Positions 53,941-62,600 of a stretch of DNA of 64,000 nt are shown one piece after another; position 1 is the stretch's first letter, and every line of letters begins with the position of its first letter. The stretch is from Flavobacteriales bacterium. Its GTDB lineage: Bacteria; Bacteroidota; Bacteroidia; Flavobacteriales_F; PHOS-HE28. The stretch lies in the NCBI GenBank assembly GCA_019638115.1, contig JAHBUK010000002.1:193867-257866 (forward strand), read 5' to 3'. The notes beneath the pieces were generated by a model. That model was given only the letters and a program-made list of their open reading frames with translations, made no database searches and was not told where the DNA came from. The position numbers were made by a program, and so were the translations under genes.

Positions 53941-54894
53941 TCATTCCTCGCGCTCGGAGCCCTGAGCATCGAAAAAGGAGGAGGCCGGCAAGCCACCAAG
54001 CTCTTTCATTACGCGCAACCATCCCATTCTATGCTTGAACCAATTGTTCGATGAAGCTTCGGGATCGTGCAATGCGATAATGCCAATGGACATTCCCGGG
54101 TCGCAAGCTTTCCGGAACATCTTTCGGGACCGCCTGGCATGTACGCCCAGTGAGATGATGTTCACAGCTTGAAGGCCGTCCGCCCTGGCTTGTATCGCGA
54201 ATCCCTCCGCGTTGGCCATGGTGCGGCTCTTGGACAGCTCGCTGCCGCGCACCACCGTTATCCTTTCCTGCGGGATGCCTGCGCGTTGCAGCAGGTGTGC
54301 GCAGTGGTCGGCATGCGTTATGGTACCAGGTGTGTAGCTGCCGTTCGTGTGCACAATGCCGCAAGTCTGTGTTGTGGTATGCACGTTCTTGCCGTTCAGG
54401 AGCATGTACTTGATGAAGACCACCGGCGATCCCGACGGTTGCAGCTCCGCATACTGCGGGACCACTTCCAGGTATTGCACGAGCTGCAAGCTTACGGAGG
54501 CCCATTCGGAACGCGGCGCTACCGTGTTGGAGAGCAGCGTATCACCATCCGCGAGCAAGAGGTAGGCCGCCTCGTTCAGCCCCGCCACCTTCAAGCTCAG
54601 CTCACCGGAAACAGGCGGATCCCAGCGGACCACCAACCGGTCGCTCGTGTACAGATGGTAGGAGAAGGGCCTGGTCGTTCCGGTGGTGTACACATGCTCA
54701 TAGCCCCGCTCCTCGATCTCCCTCACCACTTCCGGTATCAGTGCTTCAGGCATCCATCCTTCCACGGCGACCGCAGTGCCATCCACGGGGGCAGTGACCG
54801 CCAGGTAGGGGTGAAGAGATATGCCTGCCAACAGGAGCAGTCCCAGCAGCACGGCCGTTGCCTTGAGCCATCTTGCGATGGATGCCTTGCGCAT
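53941..54894 (-). CDS. YdcF/ElyC-like (DUF218) membrane-anchored protein
   Basis: A 317-aa protein from ATG 54894. An N-terminal anchor (LKATAVLLGLLLLAGISL) is followed by VDGTAVAVEGWMPEALIPEV near residue 38 and a DUF218-type core: THADHCAHLLQRAGIPQERI near 195, then RTMANAEGFAIQARADG and IISLGVHARRSRKMF. This is the YdcF/SanA/ElyC layout; relatives influence envelope integrity and polysaccharide lipid-carrier use, but the reaction is not established. The start overlaps the TPR gene stop (TGATG), tying it to the upstream ABC operon. Confidence 0.75.
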   Translation of the reverse strand: MRKASIARWLKATAVLLGLLLLAGISLHPYLAVTAPVDGTAVAVEGWMPEALIPEVVREIEERGYEHVYTTGTTRPFSYHLYTSDRLVVRWDPPVSGELSLKVAGLNEAAYLLLADGDTLLSNTVAPRSEWASVSLQLVQYLEVVPQYAELQPSGSPVVFIKYMLLNGKNVHTTTQTCGIVHTNGSYTPGTITHADHCAHLLQRAGIPQERITVVRGSELSKSRTMANAEGFAIQARADGLQAVNIISLGVHARRSRKMFRKACDPGMSIGIIALHDPEASSNNWFKHRMGWLRVMKELGGLPASSFFDAQGSEREE

Positions 54895-55217
54895 CAGTCT
54901 TCTTCGTTCAAGGTGGCGAACAGGGCGAGCAACTCCTGCCGTGCCTTGGTATCGCCGGTAACAAGGCACTGCAACGCACCGGCCTTACAGGCTTCGCGCG
55001 CTTCATCCAAACGGCTCATTTCCGCATAGAGCACGGCCAGTTGGTAGTAGCTTGGAATGTGTTTGGGATCATCCCGCAGTAGCGCCTCCAGGTCGGCTAT
55101 GGCCGGTTCCGTGTCACCTGCCCGTTTCTGTTCGAGGGCAATGGCGTAGCGCAGGAATTTGTCTCCGGGCTCATCGGCCAGCATGGCCCTCAATTGCGCC
55201 AATCGTTCGCTGCTCAT
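54894..55217 (-). CDS. Small tetratricopeptide-repeat protein
   Basis: A 107-aa helical protein from ATG 55217. Two to three TPR units are readable: FLRYAIALEQKRAGDTEPAI, then HIPSYYQLAVLYAEMSRLDE and the end helix. No signal peptide is present, so it is cytosolic and probably a protein-interaction adaptor. It overlaps the ABC ATPase stop by 4 nt (ATGA) and the YdcF-like start by 1 nt, so it is translationally coupled on both sides. Confidence 0.85.
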   Translation of the reverse strand: MSSERLAQLRAMLADEPGDKFLRYAIALEQKRAGDTEPAIADLEALLRDDPKHIPSYYQLAVLYAEMSRLDEAREACKAGALQCLVTGDTKARQELLALFATLNEED

Positions 55218-55918
55218 TTGCCTTTTTCCGGATCCGGGAATTGAAGGACATCTTCCGCTTTTCCACAACCCATGATGGCACCATCGCGCATCTCTGCAAC
55301 GCGGTCGGCCATGTGAACGGCATCCTCGCGATCGTGCGTGACCATGATCGCACTGGTGCCGTGTGCCCGCAGAATGCGCAGAACCTCGCCCCGGACGAGT
55401 ACCCGCGTGTCGCTGTCCAAGTCACTGAATGGCTCGTCCATCAGCAGCACTTGAGGGCGCATGACCAGGGATCGTGCTATGGCCACACGCTGCTGCTGGC
55501 CTCCGCTCAGTTGGTGCGGATAGCGATCCCCCAGCCCTTCCAGGTCCACGCTGCGGAGTTCCTCACTGATGCGGTGTTGGCGTTCATCCTGCTTCAATGC
55601 ATGCAGTCCGAAGCCCACGTTCTGAGCCACGGTCAAGTGCGGGAAAAGAGCCAGTCCTTGGAATACCATGCCCACGGAGCGGCGCTCAGGTGCAATGTGT
55701 GTGCGCTCGTTGTTCAGCACCGTGCCAGCCAGGGTGATGGTGCCTGAAGCGGGCCTCTCCAGACCGGCCACCAATCTCAACAGGCTGGTTTTCCCACAGC
55801 CGCTGGGCCCGATGATCACGAGTATTTCCCGCGCTGCCAAGTGGAGCGAAACCCCGCGCAGTATGGTGCGATCGCCTAGGGCGAAATGCAGTTGGTCCAG
55901 TTCAAGTAGGTTGCTCAC
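55214..55918 (-). CDS. Fe(III)-type ABC transporter ATP-binding protein
   Basis: A 234-aa ATPase starting at GTG 55918, chosen because the fold begins right there (NLLELDQLHFALGDRTILRG); longer open frames upstream are antisense-like. Walker A GPSGCGKTSLL near residue 37, Q-loop VFQGLALFPHLTVAQNVGFG near 82, signature LSGGQQQRVAIARSL near 135 and Walker B VLLMDEPFSDLD near 155 are complete, with the H-loop in MVTHDREDA. With the permease and binding protein upstream it forms an FbpABC/FutABC-like importer. The extra C-terminal regulatory domain of longer FbpC/PotA proteins is absent. Confidence 0.93.
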   Translation of the reverse strand: MSNLLELDQLHFALGDRTILRGVSLHLAAREILVIIGPSGCGKTSLLRLVAGLERPASGTITLAGTVLNNERTHIAPERRSVGMVFQGLALFPHLTVAQNVGFGLHALKQDERQHRISEELRSVDLEGLGDRYPHQLSGGQQQRVAIARSLVMRPQVLLMDEPFSDLDSDTRVLVRGEVLRILRAHGTSAIMVTHDREDAVHMADRVAEMRDGAIMGCGKAEDVLQFPDPEKGK

Positions 55919-55950
55919 GGTACGGTATGCGAAACTACGTGGAAGCGCTG

Positions 55951-57537
55951 CTACGCTCTTCCGTCGGCCATGCGATCCAGCAGCAACACGGGCAGGAGCC
56001 CACAAAGCACGATGAACAGCGCCGGAAGTGATGCCTCGCGCAATTGCTCGATGCTTGCCAGTTCGTAGGTGCGTGTGCTCAAGGTGTGGAAGTTGAAGGG
56101 GCGTAGGATCAGGGTCAGGGGGAGTTCCTTGATCACATCGATCGCGACAAGCAGTGCGGCGGCGAGCAATGCGGGGCGCAGAAGTGGAAGGTTGATGTGC
56201 ACGAAGGCGCGCAGGGGAGAAGCACCCAAAAGTCGCGCGGCATCGTCCAGCGCGCGCGTTTGTTGGCCCAAGGCTGCACGCAAGGGTTGGTTGCCCACGG
56301 CCAGAAAACGTACGGTGAGCGCATAGACAAGCAACCCGGTGCTTCCGATCAGGGCGAAAGGGAGCACCATGCTCCGGTCCACAACACCGGCCAATGCCAT
56401 GCTGCTGACCGCGATCACGGCACCGGGTATGGCATAGCCCAAGTTGGCCAAGTGTAGGGACCAAGGTGCCCGTGCGCCATATCGTTCGCGGAAGGTGAAC
56501 AGCACAGCGACGAGGAGAGTGAGCGCTGCCGCCAATGCCGCTACGAGCAAGGTGTTGCCGAACGCGGGAAGCACCTCGGTCCAAGACCAAGTGATGGAGC
56601 CACCGAACACATCGAGCAGGATCTTCGCTATCGGAATGCCGGCCCCCAAGAGCAGCACCAGGGCACACCAAAGCGTGGCCAGTAGTGAACGTAAGCCTCG
56701 TAGTCGTTGGCGTTGCAGCGGCACTTGGTCCGTGGTATGCGCGGCATTGCCGCGTGATCTGCGCTCCGACCAAAGAAGCAGCGCCACGATACCGAGCAGC
56801 ACCAACCCGATACGCAATGCGCTGCCCAGGTCGTAGAGCCCGCCCCAACTTCGGAAGATCGCGGTGGTGAGGGAGCGTTCACCGAAATACTTCACGGCTC
56901 CGAAGTCGTTCAGCGTTTCCATGGCCACCAGCAGTGCGCCCGCAGCAATGGCCGGACGTGCAAGCGGCAGCGCCACGCGCCGGAACCGCATCCATGGGCC
57001 AACCCCCAGTGTTCTGGCGGCATCCAGTTGGCCGCTCATGCCCGCAACGAAAGCTGCACGTGCTGGCAGGTATATGTATGGGAAAAGCACGGCGGCCATC
57101 ACCAGGCATAGCCCCGGCATGTTCATGATGTCAAGCTTCACCCCGACAAGCGCATGGATGCGTGTGGAAACGCTGCCCGTTGGACCCAGCAGGGCCGCAT
57201 AGGTGAAGGCGCTGATGTACGTGGGCAAGGCCAGTGGAAGCACCAGGGCCCAGCGGAAAAAGGACCTTCCGGGGAAGTTGGTCCGGGCCACCAACCAGGC
57301 GCTCGGGACCGCAAATACGAGCGCGGGCAACAGGGTGCCGAAGAGGAGGAGCAGCGAGCCCTTGAGGTGTTCGGGAAGCAGTGCCCGCACTACGTGATCC
57401 CATTCGGGTGCTGCGCTGTGCAGGGGTGAGGTGATGACAACAAGTATGGGCAGGGCAAGCAGAACGGATGCGACCGTGACCGTGGCAAAGAGCCAGCTAC
57501 CAGCGAAAGGCCTGTGTTTGCCGCCCATGGCCATCAT
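55951..57537 (-). CDS. Fe(III)-type ABC transporter permease (fused double domain)
   Basis: A 528-aa inner-membrane protein with about twelve helices in two binding-protein-dependent transport domains, as in FbpB/SfuB. The EAA-type cytoplasmic loops are readable (LDAARTLGVGPWMRFRRVAL near residue 180; LDDAARLLGASPLRAFVHIN near 440). ATG 57537 overlaps the binding-protein stop by 4 nt (ATGA), which fixes the start. It forms the channel for the substrate delivered by the upstream lipoprotein and is powered by the downstream ATPase. Confidence 0.93.
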   Translation of the reverse strand: MMAMGGKHRPFAGSWLFATVTVASVLLALPILVVITSPLHSAAPEWDHVVRALLPEHLKGSLLLLFGTLLPALVFAVPSAWLVARTNFPGRSFFRWALVLPLALPTYISAFTYAALLGPTGSVSTRIHALVGVKLDIMNMPGLCLVMAAVLFPYIYLPARAAFVAGMSGQLDAARTLGVGPWMRFRRVALPLARPAIAAGALLVAMETLNDFGAVKYFGERSLTTAIFRSWGGLYDLGSALRIGLVLLGIVALLLWSERRSRGNAAHTTDQVPLQRQRLRGLRSLLATLWCALVLLLGAGIPIAKILLDVFGGSITWSWTEVLPAFGNTLLVAALAAALTLLVAVLFTFRERYGARAPWSLHLANLGYAIPGAVIAVSSMALAGVVDRSMVLPFALIGSTGLLVYALTVRFLAVGNQPLRAALGQQTRALDDAARLLGASPLRAFVHINLPLLRPALLAAALLVAIDVIKELPLTLILRPFNFHTLSTRTYELASIEQLREASLPALFIVLCGLLPVLLLDRMADGRA

Positions 57538-58565
57538 CGCCAACCGGCAGCGTCCATACGCTTGGTGGCTTCTGCGTTGAATTTGGCAAGAAGGGCAAGG
57601 TCCAAGGTGTCGGGCACGAAAGCACCCCAGGCAGCAAGCGTTCCTGACGGTGGTATCCCCGGTTTCACCGGATACTCCTTGTTGGCCTCCGCGAATACAC
57701 GCTGGGCATCATCACCGCTAAGGAATTCGAGCAGGGCCACGGCCGCAACCTTGTTCGGCGCATGCCTGGCCACCCCGGCGCCGCTCACGTTCACGTGGGT
57801 GCCGTGCGCACCGTTCACGGGGAAGCACACACCCAGCAAGGCCTTGGCTTTCTGCTTTTCCGGCTCGTCGCTGCTCAGGAGCTTGCCCACGTAGTAGGAG
57901 TTCACCAAGGCCACATCACCGATGCCTTCACCGATGGCCAGCAGTTGGTCCGTATCGCCGCCTTTGGGTGTGCGCGCCATGTTCGCCACCAGGCCCTTGG
58001 CCCAGGCTTCTGCTATCGCAGGTCCATCGTGGGCTATCATGGACGCCATCAGGCTCTGGTTGTACACGTTCTCCGCGCTGCGCACCAGCACACGCCCCTT
58101 CCACTCGGGCAAGGTCAGGTCCTGGTAGGTCCGGAGCGAGTTGGGGTCCACCTTATCCTTGTTGTAGGCCAGTAGGCGTGCCCGCATGGTGAGCCCGAAC
58201 CAATGGTCCTCCGCATCGCGCAAGTGGGCCGGGATGTTCGCCTTCAGGGCCGGGCTTTCAATGGCTTGCAGCAGCCCGCGTGCCTTGGCCAGCCCCAGCC
58301 TTCCGGCATCTGCCGTGATGAACACATCACAGGGGCTTCTTGGGCCTTCCTGCTCCAAGCGTGCCAGCAGTTCATCATCACCAGCCTGGATGATGTTCAC
58401 GCGGATGCCGGTGGCTTCGGTGAAGTGGGCATAAAGTTCCTTGTCCGCATCGTAGTGGCGGTGCGTGTACACGTTCACCTCACCGGGCTGATCCGCGTTA
58501 TCGGTGGTAGGTGCTCCGCACGCGAGGAGCAGCAGAGCTGACAAGGCTACGAACAGGGTGCGCAT
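57534..58565 (-). CDS. Fe(III)-binding lipoprotein of the ABC importer
   Basis: A 343-aa lipoprotein from ATG 58565: MRTLFVALSALLLLACG has the lipobox with Cys at residue 16. The mature part matches FbpA/FutA-type ferric-binding proteins: VNVYTHRHYDADKELYAHF near residue 30, then GDDELLARLEQEGPRSPCDV and NSYYVGKLL near 220, where the paired tyrosines that coordinate Fe(III) in this family are found. The tyrosine pair supports an iron substrate; other metals or polyols are less likely. It is the first gene of a five-gene operon (binding protein, permease, ATPase, TPR, YdcF-like). No Fur-box palindrome was recognised. Confidence 0.92.
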   Translation of the reverse strand: MRTLFVALSALLLLACGAPTTDNADQPGEVNVYTHRHYDADKELYAHFTEATGIRVNIIQAGDDELLARLEQEGPRSPCDVFITADAGRLGLAKARGLLQAIESPALKANIPAHLRDAEDHWFGLTMRARLLAYNKDKVDPNSLRTYQDLTLPEWKGRVLVRSAENVYNQSLMASMIAHDGPAIAEAWAKGLVANMARTPKGGDTDQLLAIGEGIGDVALVNSYYVGKLLSSDEPEKQKAKALLGVCFPVNGAHGTHVNVSGAGVARHAPNKVAAVALLEFLSGDDAQRVFAEANKEYPVKPGIPPSGTLAAWGAFVPDTLDLALLAKFNAEATKRMDAAGWR

Positions 58566-58586
58566 GGGGCATTTCCGGCTGGGGCG

Positions 58587-58615
58587 CGAAAGTAACCTTG
58601 CCATGTCGGCGGCAA
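58587..58615 (-). promoter_or_regulatory. Promoter of the iron ABC operon
   Basis: On the minus strand TTG (58613-58615) and TACTTTCG (58587-58594) are separated by 18 nt, fitting TTG..TAnnTTCG. The leader to ATG 58565 is about 20 nt. Confidence 0.7.
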
Positions 58616-58695
58616 CATCGCACGATCGCGGTATGGAAAGACCGAATGCCACCGCATAGGCAACCGTAGCGCTGTTCTTCGCGTAGGAACGCACC

Positions 58696-59703
58696 ATGCT
58701 CCGGACCATACACCCCTTGACCTCCCTGGGTGCCCTGTTATTGATCACGTCCATCCCGTTCCTGCTGGTGGGAGAGACCTGGCTTGGAATACTGATGCTG
58801 ACCGGTGCCTATGGCGCGGCGGCGGCGGAATTCAAGAAGTACACCAGCGATTTCCAGTTCGCCATGCTCATGGTAAGCGGTCCGGCGCTGGGCATCGTGC
58901 TCGATCAGCAGTACCACACCTGGCCGCTGGAAACGTTGGTCATTAGCATGGCCGCATTCGCGACCATTGCCCGACAGAAGTACATGCAGCAATTCACGTA
59001 CGTGAACCTGCTCTGGTTGGATAGCGGCCTTGCCCTGTCGGCTTTGGGTCTGCATGTATGGGCCGTGTACTCGACCACCTTCGATGCATTCCTGTGGCTG
59101 CCACCGCTGTTGCCCATCGGTGGAGCGCTATTCCTGACCGCCGCCTACGTGCAGGACGGTTTCAAGATCAAACGTTCGGTGCAAGGTGGTTACCGGATAG
59201 CCGTTGGTGCCGAAGCACCGGATTTTGAATTGCCCGATGAGAACGGTGCCCTGCTCCGCTTATCGAGCCTGCGTGGCAAATGCCCGGTGCTGCTCATTTT
59301 CGTGCGAGGTGATTGGTGCCCCGGTTGTCATATGATGCTGCGTACCTACGAGCGCAACCGGGAGGTCTTCATGAGCAAGGGGGTCCATGTACTGGGCATC
59401 GGTCCGGACGATATCAGCGTGAACAAGGATATGGTCGGTCGTATCGGAGTGGGCTTCAGAATGCTCTCGGATACCGGCCAGTCCATTTCCACCAAGTACG
59501 GAGTGGTCTACACGAACCCGGCCATCGAATTGATGACCGACTATTCGGTGGGCATTCCCCTTCCTGCATCGTTCCTGGTGGATATCGATGGTCTGGTGCG
59601 CTATGTATCACGCCCCGAAAGGGTGGGGGAGTTCCTTGATCCCGCTTTGATCTTCAAGACGTTGGATGCATTGCCCGCACGTTCCGATCTTGCATGGAAC
59701 TGA
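58696..59703 (+). CDS. Membrane-anchored redoxin (AhpC/TSA-like)
   Basis: A 335-aa protein. The first 150 residues contain four or five membrane helices (LGALLLITSIPFLLVGETWL, then LPPLLPIGGALFLTAAYV). Residues 165-325 form a peroxiredoxin/thioredoxin-like domain (VGAEAPDFELPDENGALLRL) with the active-site segment RGDWCPGCHMM near 210: Cys-Pro-Gly-Cys, where most peroxiredoxins have a single peroxidatic Cys, so a disulfide-exchange role is equally possible. It overlaps the PP2C gene by 10 nt. Confidence 0.82.
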   Translation: MLRTIHPLTSLGALLLITSIPFLLVGETWLGILMLTGAYGAAAAEFKKYTSDFQFAMLMVSGPALGIVLDQQYHTWPLETLVISMAAFATIARQKYMQQFTYVNLLWLDSGLALSALGLHVWAVYSTTFDAFLWLPPLLPIGGALFLTAAYVQDGFKIKRSVQGGYRIAVGAEAPDFELPDENGALLRLSSLRGKCPVLLIFVRGDWCPGCHMMLRTYERNREVFMSKGVHVLGIGPDDISVNKDMVGRIGVGFRMLSDTGQSISTKYGVVYTNPAIELMTDYSVGIPLPASFLVDIDGLVRYVSRPERVGEFLDPALIFKTLDALPARSDLAWN

Positions 59704-60968
59704 GTACAACCATTCTCTTTGGCGTGCTTCCAGTGCTCTTTCTCGGGGCATCCGTGGGGCTTGCTGTGGCATACAACCGTTTGCATGGCATGCACGGTCA
59801 GGTTGAGCGGGACCGCGAGAGCTACCTGGAGGTGCTCGAAGGAAGCTATGATGCGCTCTTCGTGATCAACTTCGTGAACGGGCGGATCCTGCAAGCGAAT
59901 GCCCGCGCAGGCCATCTGCTGGGCTACGACAGAGCCGCTTTGGAAGGCTTGACCATCTTCCAACTTCATCCGCAGGAGTTCCTGCACCAGAGCGCCATGC
60001 GCATTGCCGATGCATGGGAGCAGAAGGGTTCGGTGTACCAGGACATCCCATTGCTTACGGCACAAGGTGAGCGGATACAAGTGGAGTGCAGTACCAAAGT
60101 GACCAGCTATGCCGGCAAGCCGGCGGTGATCCTGTTCGCCAGGGATATCCGGGAGCGGCTGGCGCTTGAGCAGCGTGTTGCCTTGCAACAAGCCGAGTTG
60201 CAGCAAACGAACGCCGATCTTGTTGCGGGGATACGCTACGCACAACGCATACAGCGGGCGGTGCTACCCGAGCCCGAGCGTTTGCAGGAGATCATCCCAG
60301 ATTCCTTCATCCTGTTCCGGCCACGAGACATCGTTAGTGGTGACCTATATTGGTTCGCGGAGCGTGAGGGGCATCTGGTGGTGGCCGCCGCGGATTGTAC
60401 GGGCCATGGTGTGCCCGGTGCCCTTTTGAGCGTGGTGGCAGCATCCTTGTTCGAAGAGCAGGTTGTAGCCAAAGGCATGCTCGGGGCAGCGGATATCCTT
60501 GAAGCCGCGCGCGAAGGCATGATCGCTGCCTTGAACAGGAACGACGAAAGCACCGAAAGCCGTGATGGGATGAACGTTGGCCTGGCGGTGATCGGTCCCA
60601 AGCGGGATTCACTCCGCTATGCTGGCGCGTACGGTCCGTTGTATCTGGTCCGAAGCGGGGAACTCATCGAGTACAAAGGCGACCGGATGCCCATAGGAGC
60701 GCATCATGGCGAGGTGGTGCCCTTCCGCGAGGAATTGATCGAACTGCAAGCAGGTGACCGCATCTTCCTCTTCTCCGATGGCATGGTCGATCAATTCGGC
60801 GGACCACAGGGCAAGAAGCTGCGCAGTGCGGGGCTGAAGCAGTGGTTGCTGGAGACCTCCAACTTGCCCATGGACGATCAGTACCAGGCCATCAGCGATC
60901 GCTTCAGGATGTGGAAGGGAAAGGAGGAGCAGGTGGACGACGTACTGCTCATCGGCATCGCCGTTTGA
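59694..60968 (+). CDS. PAS-domain PP2C/SpoIIE-type protein phosphatase
   Basis: A 424-aa membrane protein. One N-terminal helix (TTILFGVLPVLFLGASVGL), a PAS domain at about 40-155 (SYDALFVINFVNGRILQANA, then GYDRAALEGLTIFQLHP), a short coiled coil (ALQQAELQQTNADL), and a SpoIIE/PP2C phosphatase domain at 185-420 with DIVSGDLYWF near 215, AADCTGHGVPGALLS near 235 and IFLFSDGMVDQFGG near 365 providing the metal-binding aspartates. It dephosphorylates Ser/Thr on a target, probably an anti-sigma-factor antagonist-like protein; the target gene is not nearby. It overlaps the redoxin gene by 10 nt. Confidence 0.9.
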   Translation: MELSTTILFGVLPVLFLGASVGLAVAYNRLHGMHGQVERDRESYLEVLEGSYDALFVINFVNGRILQANARAGHLLGYDRAALEGLTIFQLHPQEFLHQSAMRIADAWEQKGSVYQDIPLLTAQGERIQVECSTKVTSYAGKPAVILFARDIRERLALEQRVALQQAELQQTNADLVAGIRYAQRIQRAVLPEPERLQEIIPDSFILFRPRDIVSGDLYWFAEREGHLVVAAADCTGHGVPGALLSVVAASLFEEQVVAKGMLGAADILEAAREGMIAALNRNDESTESRDGMNVGLAVIGPKRDSLRYAGAYGPLYLVRSGELIEYKGDRMPIGAHHGEVVPFREELIELQAGDRIFLFSDGMVDQFGGPQGKKLRSAGLKQWLLETSNLPMDDQYQAISDRFRMWKGKEEQVDDVLLIGIAV

Positions 60969-60971
60969 GCA

Positions 60972-61868
60972 TCAGGGCCCCTCCACCAACGCGATCATGC
61001 GATCGATATCCTGCGGTGCGCAAGGTTTCCAGTTCCCATCGCGCCGGAACCAGGTACCCTGCCGCTTGGCGTAGTTGCGCGTGTGCTGCTTCACCAGGGC
61101 GATGGCTTCTTCCAGGCCGAACTCGCCGTCGAAGTGCAGGAAGAGCTCGCGGTAGCCCACGGTCTGCAAGGCGTTCAGGCTTCGAGCGGGAAGCAGGTCG
61201 CGCGCTTCCTCCACCAGCCCGTCCTGCACCATGCGGTCCACGCGTTCATCAATGCGCTTGTAGAGCGCTTCCCGCGGCAGATCCAGTACTATCCGCACGA
61301 TCCGCATATCGTCGCGATCCACTGGAGTGCTGCGTTGTTCGCTGTAGGGCTTCCCAGTTAGCAGGCACACCTCCAAGGCACGCAGCACACGGTGCGGGTT
61401 CTGCTTGTCGATACGCTCCCAGGTCGGGCGGTCGTGCTGTTCCAACTCGGTGAGGAGCGGGTCCAGGCCCTCGTGCTTCAAGCGGTGCTGCAAACGCTCA
61501 CGCAGGCGGATGTCCGAAACGGGTAGCGGGTCCAGTCCTTTCAAGAGCGCGTCGATATAGAGGCCGCTTCCACCCACCAGCACGGCGATACCATGCTTGT
61601 CGAGCAGTTCTTGGAGTACCGGCTCTGCGGCGCGCGCAAAGGCTCCTGCGCTCCACGTCTCGGAGAGCGGCAGGTGGCCCAGGAAATGGTGCTTCACACC
61701 CTGCAATTCAGCCTCCGTGGGCCGGGCCGTACCGATGCGCATGGCACCGTAGAACTGGCGCGAATCCGCGCTGATCACCTCCGTTCCGAAGTGCTTGGCA
61801 AGCGTTACGGCGGCGGCGGTCTTTCCCGAGGCTGTGGGACCACCGATCACGACGAGGGTGCGGGACAT
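60972..61868 (-). CDS. miaA: tRNA dimethylallyltransferase
   Basis: A 298-aa enzyme that attaches a dimethylallyl group to N6 of A37 in tRNAs reading UNN codons. The P-loop is IGGPTASGKTAAAV at residue 6, followed by ISADSRQFYGAMRIGTARP near 31 (catalytic Asp, tRNA contact), VGGSGLYIDALLKG near 93, the insertion domain, and KQNPHRVLRALEVCLLTGKP near 150 with QTVGYRELF near 235. ATG 61868 starts directly at the P-loop; 9 further codons are open upstream. It is convergent with the PP2C gene, 3 nt apart. Confidence 0.96.
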   Translation of the reverse strand: MSRTLVVIGGPTASGKTAAAVTLAKHFGTEVISADSRQFYGAMRIGTARPTEAELQGVKHHFLGHLPLSETWSAGAFARAAEPVLQELLDKHGIAVLVGGSGLYIDALLKGLDPLPVSDIRLRERLQHRLKHEGLDPLLTELEQHDRPTWERIDKQNPHRVLRALEVCLLTGKPYSEQRSTPVDRDDMRIVRIVLDLPREALYKRIDERVDRMVQDGLVEEARDLLPARSLNALQTVGYRELFLHFDGEFGLEEAIALVKQHTRNYAKRQGTWFRRDGNWKPCAPQDIDRMIALVEGP

Positions 61869-61949
61869 GCTGTGTGGAGGCCTTGGTGCGCTCACTGTTC
61901 CGCGAAGAAAGCGGATCCCTCGGGATCGGTGCCAGCGCCCTTGGCGGGC

Positions 61950-62537
61950 CTATCGATACTCTTCGCCGAGGTCGTCGATGTTGCCGTGGCCACCGAACTC
62001 GTCATCACCATCCTCTCCGAAGAGGTCGTCCTCATCATCCGCCTCGTAGCCGTGTTCTTCGGGTCCGGTCGCATAGGGATCCTCGTCCTCCAGGATGCCG
62101 TCGGCGAGGTCCATCTCTTTGCTGTGCTCGTCGGGTGCCTGCCCCATGCTCATCACCACGCGGGGGTATTGCACGCCGGGCAGTGCTTCGCTCGCGCCGA
62201 TCAGTTCGATCATGAACATCCACAGGTGCAGGAAGTCGTAGGCATAGATGAAGCGCTGCTGGGTGCTGCGGATGTGATCGCTGATGAGCACCTGGTCCAT
62301 CAATGCCGGTGCTTCGTCGCCATCCATGCCGAAGCCGAGGTCCGCGAGCGGGATCTCCGGTCCTTTGCCCCATTCCTCGTCGCTCACATAGAAGCAGGCC
62401 ATCTCCTGGCCGATGAAAGCGAAGGCGTCCTTGATCGCAGTGTGCAGATCGAGGAAGCTCTGGTCGCTCTGGATCTCGATGTCCCGGAAAGCCTCGCTGG
62501 GATGGTCGATCAGAACGCGGAAACGATGGATGCGCAT
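61950..62537 (-). CDS. Plasmid pRiA4b ORF-3-like protein
   Basis: A 195-aa soluble protein. Residues 1-130 match the pRiA4b ORF-3-like fold (HRFRVLIDHPSEAFRDIEI, then FLDLHTAIKDAFAFIG, then RFIYAYDFLHLWMFMIELIG). The last 55 residues are strongly acidic (runs of Asp/Glu/Gly). The family is widespread, sometimes plasmid- or transposon-linked, and without established function. It lies 81 nt upstream of miaA in the same direction and may be co-transcribed with it. Confidence 0.82.
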   Translation of the reverse strand: MRIHRFRVLIDHPSEAFRDIEIQSDQSFLDLHTAIKDAFAFIGQEMACFYVSDEEWGKGPEIPLADLGFGMDGDEAPALMDQVLISDHIRSTQQRFIYAYDFLHLWMFMIELIGASEALPGVQYPRVVMSMGQAPDEHSKEMDLADGILEDEDPYATGPEEHGYEADDEDDLFGEDGDDEFGGHGNIDDLGEEYR

Positions 62538-62600
62538 GGGGTCGGTGCGGAAGGCGGAAAGTGCGGCAAAGCTACGGCCTACGGGATCAGCGGTTGTTCA

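Noticed and set aside
55919-56848. N-terminal extension of the ABC ATPase frame
   Set aside because: The frame is open for 310 codons upstream, but it is antisense-frame sequence inside the permease gene; the ATPase fold begins at GTG 55918.
58566-58640. Fur box upstream of the iron importer
   Set aside because: No 19-bp GATAATGATAATCATTATC-like palindrome could be seen; regulation is left open.
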